Part shown: positions 30,101-38,900 of the stretch, one piece after another
Position numbering within the stretch: the stretch's first letter is position 1
How the letters are laid out: each line of letters begins with the position of its first letter
NCBI GenBank assembly: GCA_030267565.1
Contig: BRXU01000015.1
Location: 310,001 to 374,000, forward strand
From: Pleodorina starrii
Taxonomy: Eukaryota > Chlorophyta > Chlorophyceae > Chlamydomonadales > Volvocaceae
Length of the DNA stretch: 64,000 nt
Direction: 5' to 3'
Translations under genes and position numbers: made by a program
Notes under the pieces: generated by a model
The model's database searches: none
The model's input: the letters and a program-made list of their open reading frames with translations, nothing else
Told to the model about the DNA's origin: nothing

Positions 30101-33100
30101 CTGACGGGAGAGCCGTACGATATGTACGTCAGGGACGCGCTGCTGGATCCGCTGGGCGTGCGGCTGCCGCCGCAGCCGAGGGACCCGCGGGTCGGTGTCA
30201 CCGAGAACGGCGCCGCGGCCGCGGCGGTCGACGGGGCGGCGGCGGATGGCGGCCCGGCGGGGGAGTCCTCGCCGGCTGTGTTCCTGTACGTGGGGCAGAC
30301 GGCGCTGGAGCGGGCGCGGGCGCGGGAGGACGGACCCGTGGGTCTGTCGCCGTGCAGTGGCGGCGGCGGCGGTGCGGTGACGGAGGCGCTGTCCTCTTTG
30401 GAGGAGGAGCCCGGGCCCTCCGCCCCGGCAGCTGACTCCAAGTGAGGGGGGTGCGTGCGCTCGTGTGTACGTTCAGCGCATCGCCGCTCGCCCCCCTATC
30501 TCTCTCTCTGTCTCTCTCTCTTTGGCCGCTTCTGCCTCTTGTTTCCCTGTGCTTGGTCGGGCTGGTTCGACTGCCAAGAGGGCGCCTTGCTTTCTTTCCC
30601 TTCTTTGTTGGGACGAGCGGAAGGCCGCTGCAGTACACGTTCCTGGGCGGACGGACAGACGGACGGACGGACGGACGGCTCTCCACTCGCTGCACCTACG
30701 AGCCCCCCGCCCCTCGCCCCCCCGCCCCCCTCAGGGTCCTCGCGCGCTACGTCCCCCCTCCGCTCACTCCGGTGGGCGGCCTGGTGCTGACCTCCGCCGA
30801 CATCTGCCGCCTGCTCCCGCTCTTCCTGCACAACTCCGCAGCGGCAGGCGAGCAGCAGGAGGGCGCCGGGAGCGGAGTCATCGGGCGCAGCCTGCTGCAC
30901 AGTGAGTGAGACATGTGCCTGTACCTGTACCTGCACCTGTACCTGTACCTGTACCCTGGCTTTGGGGGCTCTTGGAGGGGATGCAGGAGACCCACGCCCT
31001 GTGCCCCGGAGCTGGTGACGTCGCGGGGCCAGATGAGGCCATCTGTCGTTCTGTTCCCTCGCCCCCTCACCCACACGCGCAAATGCATAACCCCCGCCCT
31101 GCGCCCCCCCCCGCCAGGCTTGTACGAGATCCGGATGTACGACTTCATCAAGGTACGGTGCGGGGCGGGGCGCCAGTCCAGATCCGCTCGCTCGCTCGTG
31201 TGTCCTACACGCATATCGTCGACTGACGTGACCTGACCTGACCTGACCCGGCCGCTCTGTACCACACCGCACCTCACTGCGCCCCACTGCGCCCCACCTC
31301 ACCGACCCTCACCGCACCTGCGCCCCACTCCCGCCGCGCAGGACGTGGGTGTCGCCTACGGCGGCCTGGTGTCTCTGGGCCTGGGCCACTGCGGCGACCG
31401 AGTGGTGGGCTGCGAGAGCCCTCCCCCGGCCCCCACCACCCGGGAGGCCGCACTCACCGCCCAGGCGGACCACGCGGCGACCAACAGCCAGCAGCAGCAG
31501 CCGCAGCCACTGTCCCTGCCGCCAGCAGCAGCAGCAGCACGAACACCGTCAGCCCCGCTATCGGGCTCGTCAAGCAGCGGCGGCAGCACCAAGGAGCACC
31601 AGCAACAACAACAGCAGCAGCAGCAGCCTGACGACGGACAGTTCGCCCCGCAGCAGCAGCAGCAGCATCTCGAGAGGGAGCAAGGGCAGGGGCAGGAGCA
31701 GGGCGAGGAGGAACAGCGGCGGCTGTTGGGGGCGACAGCAGGCGATGCGACTGGCATCGCCGCCGGCGGTGGCGGCGCCAGGGGTAGTGGTGGCGGTGGC
31801 GGTGGCGCTCTGGTGTTGGGCCACCCCTCGTTGCTGCTGGTGGCTCCTGAGGCCGGTCTGGCGCTGGTGGTGTCGTGCAACACGGCGGGGCCGGAGGGGG
31901 CGACCTTCTGCCGCAACGTGCGTGGGGAGCGGGGCGGGGCGGGGGCGGTCCAAAAAGAAAATACCGCAGCGGAGACGGAGACGGCGTTAGCGAACGGGGC
32001 GGGGGCGGGGGCGGGGGCGTGGATGTGCACAAGGCTGTGGGGGGCGGACGTGTGTGCGTGGGTGTGAGCGAGGGTGTGACGGTGTGACGCCGTGATGTGA
32101 CGTCACCGGCGATGTGGGAGGGAGGGAGGGAGGGAGCTGCAGCACGTTGTGGGTCACCAAGTCGCTCTGCTGCACGGCGCAGGTCGCCTCGCGGCTGATG
32201 GAGCGCTACCGCCCCTCCGAGCTGCCCCGCTCGCTGGTCCGCTCCTGGCTGGCTGCCGTTTCCCCGCCCCGCCACGACGCCCCCGTGCTGCACCTGGTGG
32301 TCTTCCCGCCCGCCTGCTGCCTCAACCCCACCACCGCATTTGATGGCTGGCCCCTGGCGCTGCCCGACTACATCAAGGTGGGCCGGCTGGGGGGCGGCCA
32401 CCTCCACCCCGTTTCTCGGTCGCCCGCGTCCCTCCGCTGCGGTATCGTTTTGCTTATTCACCCCGTTTCGACACGCACACTCACATGCACTTGGCTCGCA
32501 GGTGCACTGCATGCAAGCCCCGGGCCACGGCACCCGCCGCCACGAGGCCTGCGAGTCGCGGCTGGCGCGGCTGGTCCCCCCCGCCGCCGCAGCGCTGCTG
32601 GCGGGACTGCCCGCGGACGCCCCTCTGGCGCTGTTTGGACACGGCCTGGGCGCCCTGTGGGCCTTCGAGGTGGCGCGCCGCCTCGAGTGCCTCTACCAGC
32701 GCCACCTGCTGCACCTCTTTGTGTGCGCGGCCGCGGCGCCCAACTGCTTCCCGCCGCCGCGCAGCGCCTGCGGCGGCGCGGGAAGCGGAGGTGGCGGTGG
32801 TGGAGGGGGAGGGGAGGAGGGGAGTGGCGGCGTGCCCAGACGGTGAGAGGCGGCGCGTGGTGGCGGGGGAGGGAGGGACCGGTACGCGGGTTAGGCGGGT
32901 GCGCCAGCGAGCGGGCGAGCCGGACATGGTGGTGGGGCTCCTGTACGGCTGTTGGAAGGGCGGATTTCGGAGCAGCAAGTCCAAGGCATGGCAAGATGGC
33001 GTGGCGTGACGCGTGTGCCTCTCCTGCTCCTGCTGCTCCTGCTCCTGCTCGCCTCAGGTTCGACACGTGGTGGATTCCCGAGCAGCAACTGCAACAGCTG

Positions 33101-34642
33101 CGGCCGCAATCGATGCAGCAGCAGCAGCAGCAGCAGGCGGCGGCTGACGGCAAGGCGCAGCCTCCTCCTCCCCCTCCCCCTCCCCCTCCTCCGATGACGA
33201 TGACGGCGGCGGAGGACGCCCCCGCGCTGTACGAGCTTCCTGACGGGGTGTTCATCACCGCGTGTCGCAACCACCCGCGCTTTCCCCGGCAGCTCCGAAA
33301 CGACATCAAGGCCATCCTGGTGCGGCGAGGGGGTGTCGGCCGCTGTCTGGCTGAACGCCCACGGACCCCGGCTTCCGGGGTGCTCTGCCCTAAACACACC
33401 CATAGACAGACAGACCCACGCGCCCGCGCACAGGCGCAGATATTGGCCTCCTACCAACACCCCCACCCACCCACCCACCCGCATCTCATGTTTTCACCCC
33501 TCCCCTCCGCCCCTCGCCCCCCAGGACCACCTGCCACTGCTGCGGGCGGACATAGAGGCGGAGTCGACCTACTGCTTCACACCGCCAGCGCCCAGTCTGT
33601 GCCCCTCCGTGGCGGCAGTGCTGGCAAGCGTGCAGAACAGGTGGGCCGGGGGCCGGGGCCCGGGGGGCTGGGGGGAGGCGTGACAGGTGGGGGGTTAGCG
33701 GCTCCGCCGCTGCGGGGCTTCAGGCCCCAAAGGCCTAAAGGTCCGAAGGCTAGCGGCCGACGTAGGTACGGTGCCTGCCACGCGGCAGTGCCGACCGCGT
33801 CCAGGCTGCCTGGCAGGCCGTAGACCATCGATACAGTACATTGCGGTGTACTATCCCACTGGCCTGTGCCCACCGGCCTGTGGCCCTGTGCCCACTGGCC
33901 TGTGCCCACTGCCGGCCGCCGCGCTTGGCCCAACACGCTGCGCTCCCACCTACCCACCTACCCACATCCCACCAACCGCAGCGCACTGGGGGGGTTTAAC
34001 GGTGGCTGCTGCCTCCCGTGCCGCTCTGAGCCTCCCTCCGCGGGACCCGCTGTCCCGACCCCCCCCGCAGGGCTGACGAGGAGACGCGCACCAGCCAGGG
34101 ACTGCTGTCCTGCCCCATCACGGTCATCTGTCCGGAGAACGAGGCCGCGCTGGGACCCCAGCAGACGGCGGGCTGGGAGCAGGTGCGCTGCGCTGCGACG
34201 GAGCTCGCGTCTTCGGGCCTGCATGTGGACACAAACGCCGCCCTAAAACCGTAAAACCGTAACCCTCGAACACAACCCTAAAACCCCTTTACAAACCCTA
34301 AAACCTGGCTGCCCCCGTGCGCAGGTGACTACCGGCCCCGTCCGCTTCCAGTCGGTGTCGGGCGACTACCACTGCCTGGAGGAGCGGCGCCCTCGGGGTG
34401 CGGTGTTGGGGACCATCGCGGGGGTTTTGGGCCGCCAGATGTCGGTGCACGTGCCCTGGCTGGCCAAGCTGCGACCGGAGCGGGCGGGAGGGCGGTGGGC
34501 GGGGGCGGGGCGGCCCGGGGGCAGTAGCAGGCCTGGCTCGGCAGTGGGGGCCGGGGTTGGGGGTGGGGGTGGCGGCTCGGGGGCGGGAGTGGCGGGGCCG
34601 GTGCTTACGTTGCACCTGCCGCCGGTGTACCCCCGGGGCTGA
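27123..34642 (+). CDS. Beta-lactamase-like domain fused to type II thioesterase-like domain, 1,051 aa, both active-site serines replaced
   Basis: Exons: 27123-27188, 27322-27410, 28005-28113, 28656-28712, 29019-29261, 29810-29892, 30055-30441, 30735-30901, 31118-31152, 31342-31917, 32183-32377, 32502-32842, 33058-33319, 33525-33640, 34071-34182 and 34325-34642; phases close. Residues 1-620 follow the serine hydrolase family of class C beta-lactamases and LACTB (PF00144). Landmarks are GVSGATVCVAKLGRYSFTIP, FDLGGCAKVLAALALLQLLQ where F-x-x-G-S-x-x-K is expected, VTVHHLLTHTSGL, DYMLIGAIIENLTGEPYDMY, GGLVLTSADICRLL and LLLVAPEAGLALVVSCNTAG. Residues 625-1000 follow type II thioesterases: LVVFPPACCLNP, APGHGTRRHE, LALFGHGLGALWAFEVARRL, HLPLLRADIEAESTY, SCPITVIC and WEQVTTGPVRF. 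The nucleophile positions are Gly73 and Gly717. The YxN motif is absent (PHD), and the HxG motif and the thioesterase acid/His are altered. Long Gly, Gln and Pro runs are inserted. There is no clear targeting signal. The true function is unknown. Confidence 0.82.
30918..30956. repeat. CCTGTA hexanucleotide microsatellite
   Basis: Six CCTGTA/CCTGCA units just after the donor at 30902 in the fusion gene. Confidence 0.9.
31949..32000 (-). repeat. Intronic dispersed repeat, copy D (right half)
   Basis: The reverse strand reads GTTCGCTAACGCCGTCTCCG then CTCCGCTGCGGTATTTTC, matching the right half of the copy at 40786-40889. It lies in the intron 31918-32182, antisense to the host gene. Confidence 0.7.
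32411..32462 (+). repeat. Intronic dispersed repeat, copy E (right end)
   Basis: GTTTCTCGGTCGCCCGCGTC then CTCCGCTGCGGTATCGTTTT is shared with 40326-40385 (reverse strand) and, in its last part, with copies B and D. It makes up much of the 124-bp intron 32378-32501, in the sense orientation. Confidence 0.65.
34241..34304. repeat. Interstitial telomere-like CCCTAAAA units
   Basis: CCCTAAAACC occurs at 34241, 34276 and 34296, with ACCGTAAAACCGTAACCCT between them. The whole lies in the 142-bp intron 34183-34324. The unit equals the Chlamydomonas-type telomere repeat TTTTAGGG on the other strand. Confidence 0.6.
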
Positions 34643-35180
34643 TGGGCTGAGGGAGAGGTCCGGGGCTGTACCCCCGGGGGTCTGTACACACCCGTCGGCC
34701 CACCCGTCCTCCCGCCAGAACAGTGAGCAGCCTTGCAGTGCAGTGCAGTGCCAGGGGGCATGAGCAGTGGCCAGGGGTGGAGGGAGGCCCAAGCAGGCCA
34801 GGCAGCAGGATCCGCCCGCACAGGATTAGGTAGGCAACGAGTGAGGTGCCGCATGTCGACATGTGGGGGGAGGTCGGGCTGCTGGGGAGGGGTTTGGGCT
34901 GCAGCCGCTTTGCCTGTTGGCTTGCCTAGATAGCGAGATAGGGCTCCGGGCATCAACTGAGGGGCGGTGCATGCGGGCATGGGGAGGCGATCAGCGGCGT
35001 CGCGGCTTGGTGAGTTCCGCGGCTTTGCAGTACCGGCACCCGGCTACGGAGGCGGCTTCAGAATTTGGGGGTTGCGGCCCATGCACGGCGTCCGACCCAT
35101 GTACGAACAACAGGAGCACGAGTTGCGCAAGGCGACTGGCAACATGGCTCTGGTCAGTGGATTTTGACTGCACATGCTGG

Positions 35181-35185
35181 TGTAA
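35181..35185 (+). terminator. Candidate TGTAA polyadenylation signal of the fusion gene
   Basis: TGTAA is the usual poly(A) signal in volvocine algae. This is the first clear plus-strand copy I found, about 540 bp past the stop. Confidence 0.3.
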
Positions 35186-35392
35186 GAGGAAGTGTTGTGC
35201 GTGCTGTGTGCGCGCGAAGGGGAGTCAAAGTCCGAGGCGAACTGCGTCAAGACGCGGCTGCGAACGTTCATTGGGACGTTACCCCACAAACGGTATGCTG
35301 TGGGGCCTCTTCCAGGGGTCAGGCCAGTCGCTGGAGGGTCCAGGGAGGGGCCGCCTCGCGCTGCGTTCCCGGGCAGGGAGTTGTTGTGGGCG

Positions 35393-35397
35393 TTACA
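35393..35397 (-). terminator. Candidate TGTAA polyadenylation signal of the GT77 gene
   Basis: Reverse-strand TGTAA about 580 bp past the GT77 stop codon. Confidence 0.3.
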
Positions 35398-35979
35398 GTG
35401 GGCTCTAGTGGATATGAGTTGAGTTGAGTGACTGAGTGTGTGAGTGATAGGTACCGGGAATGTCGGTAGAAGTTACGTAACGTGGCAGCAATGGTGCCGT
35501 GGGGCTGTCCGCCCGGTGTGAAGCTGTCTGTCCGCCCCCAACCCATTCATTCCTGCTCACGAAACAGTCGCAGGGCGATCGCTGTTGGCTGTACTGTACG
35601 GCACTCCTTGCACGCCGGCGGGCTGCAGCACCCGGTGGTTGCTCCTTTTCAAGCCCCAGCTCTGGATCCCCCCCCGCTCCGGAAAAGACACCGCTTCCCC
35701 CAAATTTAACCCTCTCCAGCTCTCAGCCCCTTCCCCCCCCCCAAATGTCAAATCACCACCCAAGGGCAGGGCAGGGCAGCCACGCGGGGCAGCCTGCGGC
35801 TGAGGGTGTCTAATCCCCCAAACCCAACCCCCAAACCCAACCCAGGTCCCCCCACATCCCACATCCCGCCAGACCGGTACCACCACCGGCCGCTACCCGC
35901 TGGGCCTTCACCGCTCCCGCAGCTCCACCCCGGTACCGGCACCTGCGGAGCGGTAGCGGCCGACAACGGCGAGTGCCCA

Positions 35980-38900
35980 TCAGAGTCCAGGGCTCAGGGG
36001 AATGAGAGGGCCAAGGGAATGAAAGGGCCAAGGGAATGAAAGGGACAAGAGCCCTCGGACCGCGGTCCGGCAAGCGGACGGAGGGAGAGAAAGAGCGGAT
36101 GGTCGGGAGGGAAATGGGGGCGGGCAGACAGATTCACGACCAGACCGGTACCAACCCGCTTGCACGTCGTTCGAGGAGCCGGTAGAGGCGGTCTGCTGTG
36201 CGCCCGCCGCCGCGGCCGTGTCGCTTCCGTCGGCCAGGGGCGAGGCGGCGGCGGACGTGGCGTTGGCCAGGGCTGGTGGCGGCGGCGGCGAGGGTTCGGG
36301 CGGCATGACGGGCTTCAGGTGCTGGATGCGACCCTCCACCGCCGCGCCCAGCCTGCGCACACGCATCCAGGGAGCGGGAAGGGGGCAGAGCCGCGGGGCG
36401 AGGGTGGAGGGTGGAGAGGGGCGGCCCGGCCGAGCTCACGATTTGGGGCGGGGGCGGGCGGGGGGGAAGGGAAGGGCGAGCGAGCTGGAGTGCGCGGGAG
36501 AGAGCGGAGCGAGTGGAGAGAGCAAGCGCAGCGAGGGGGGAGGCACGGCGCGGCAGTTCGCGCGACGGGCCCGACCACCCGGTTGCCAAGAGCTTCGTAT
36601 TTGCCCGGCAGGACAATGAGCACAAGGGTGCATGCGTGCGCGGCCCCCTGCGGCCAACGGCGCTGTACGGCACACCCACTTTTGGTCATCGAAGCCCCCA
36701 AAGAACTTCTCGGGGTCCTTCAGGTGCCAGACCTACAGACGAGGAATGGGGGGTTGAGGGGTTGGGGGGGAGAGGTGTTCGGGTTACAGGGTGCGGGGTT
36801 CGGGTTGGAACGGTTTTTTTTCTCTCGCGAACAGCACGCGCCTGTAGCGCTGCTCTCCTGACTGCCCGGGGCGCCCCATCCATTCGGGCGCGGCAGCCAA
36901 CCAGCGCCGCAGTCCAATGCAGGGGGGCCCGCCTCGCCGCTTTCTAGAACCCCTAAACGCCAAGCGCCCCCCCCCCCTGCATGCCGCGTGCATGCCCCCG
37001 GTGCATGCCCGCTGCCCCCCCCCGTCCCGCCCCACCTTGTACGCTTGGTAGGGTTGCAGCACCTCCCTCAATGCGCCCTGCGTCAGGTTTGCTGGCAGCA
37101 CCACCACCAGACCGCCCTCCTGCACCACCCACTTCTCCACTGGCTGGCTGGCGGTCTGTGAGAGGGGGGCACAAAGGGAAGGGCGGAAGGGACGGACAGG
37201 GGGGGTCAAGGAAACACCTCCAGACCGCAGCACAGCAGCTGAGCCCAGGCGGGAGGGGTTGGGGGCTAGCGGCTTCGGAGCGGGGTGGAGCGGTGCGGGG
37301 TGGGGCGGGGCGGGACGTAACGGTCAGCTTTTCAGCACGAGGGCGGGTCGGGGCTGTGGCCTTGGGATCACTCGGCGATGGCAGGCGGCACTCGGTCGGT
37401 CGAATAATCGATCGATCGGTCCTCAGGGCCCACCCTCCCTTACGACACCGCCTTCCCCCCCCCACAAACACACACACACACACATCAACCCCATCCCAGG
37501 CCCACGGCCCGTCCCTCGTCGCTGCCGACCAACCGACATGCAGCCCGACCGCCAGCTAGCCGGCAAAGCCAACCGCGCCCAGCCAGCCAGCCAGCCACTA
37601 GCCTTCCACCCTCCGCACACCCCCCCCCCCGCTCACCTCGCTGCTGTAAAAGGTCACTCGGGAGCGCTTCACCCAGCCAGGGCAGCGAGGGTTCTCCAAG
37701 AAGGAGTGCTCCCGCCACCGGAGCTGCGCAGAGGTGAGGGAGAGGGGGCGGCAAGGTGGGCGATTGGGGCAGGTTCGCGGGGGCGGAGGATGGAGGGGGG
37801 GTAGGGGCTGTCACACTCAACGGGCTCCACAGCACACACACACATTCAGCAGGCGGGCAGGCGGGCAGGCTCTCACCTTGAACTGGCTGGCTCCGTCGTC
37901 CATGAATATGGGGTCCAACACGTGATCCATGGGACACAGGAAGGGGATGCGCGTCTGGGTGGCACCTGCGCACATCCAAACAGATCCAGATCCAGATCCA
38001 CGACACAGCAGCACGAGGTCACGAGATTGCGAGTGGAAGGAGCACGTCAGGTCACGTTGGGTCAAGTCATGTAGGGACGTGGGTGCAGCGCAGCGCCTCG
38101 GCGCACCCCACCTGAGCGGCTGAGCGGCAGCCACCCGCTTACGGGCCGGGCCCCGCACACAACCCATGGCCGCCCACCCGCGCAGCCAGTCGGCCAGTCA
38201 GCTAGCCAGTCAGCCCGGTTCATTCGACCTCGCTCAGCAAACCTCGACCACCCCTAAACCGCCGACCACCCCTCAAACCCCGCCACCCCTAACACAACCC
38301 CACCCACCCACCCACCATCACCCACCCGGCACTCGGCACTTGTCCAGCTCCGTCCAGTACTTATCGCAGTAGCACGCGAGCTTGGGCATAATGACGGAGC
38401 GATTGGACACCGCAGCCAACCGCACCGCCGGCCACACCTGCAGAGAGCAACAACAGCAAGCAGCTCGAAACAGCGCAAATGCGACCTAACAGACATCCGG
38501 TCACGCAAAGGGCCAAAAGAGGGGGAGGGGGGTGTCCGGATCAATAATACAATAAAGCCACCCCCCCCAAAGATGCCCCAAAGACCTCCCTCCCTCCCTC
38601 CCTCCCCCTCCTCCGCCCTCTCACCGCCTCCAGCTGCAGGTCCAGTCCCCGGAAGTGGTAGCGGGTCATGGCGCTGTTGTTTCGGGCGCTGTGCTCCCCC
38701 CAGGTGGCGGAGGGCACACGCCGCAGCTCAACACTCACGTACTGGTCGCCTGGGGGGGGGGCACGGGAGGGAGGGAGGGAGGCGCGGGGAGGGTGGAAAA
38801 CAGCCCAAAGAAGCTGGCCGGCTGGCGGGCAGGCATATGGCGACAAAATAAGAATTCAGTACAATAGAAATGCCAAATGAAGGGGAACTACAGGAGGAAG

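Larger units (their letters stand above)
34643..35979. other. Convergent intergenic region
   Basis: 3' flanks of the fusion gene (plus) and the GT77 gene (minus). TGTAA at 35181-35185 (plus) and reverse-strand TGTAA at 35393-35397 are candidate polyadenylation signals. No convincing coding sequence. If the GT77 gene has a further 3' exon, it would be here. Confidence 0.5.

Noticed and set aside
32114..33823. A 569-codon plus frame
   Set aside because: It is read-through of exons and introns of the fusion gene in GC-rich DNA. Splice sites and thioesterase similarity define exons in this and other frames; the rest is intronic.
27123..34642. Antibiotic resistance gene of bacterial origin
   Set aside because: The beta-lactamase-like domain is spread over many spliceosomal introns, lacks the catalytic Ser and resembles the broad LACTB/class C hydrolase family found in eukaryotes.
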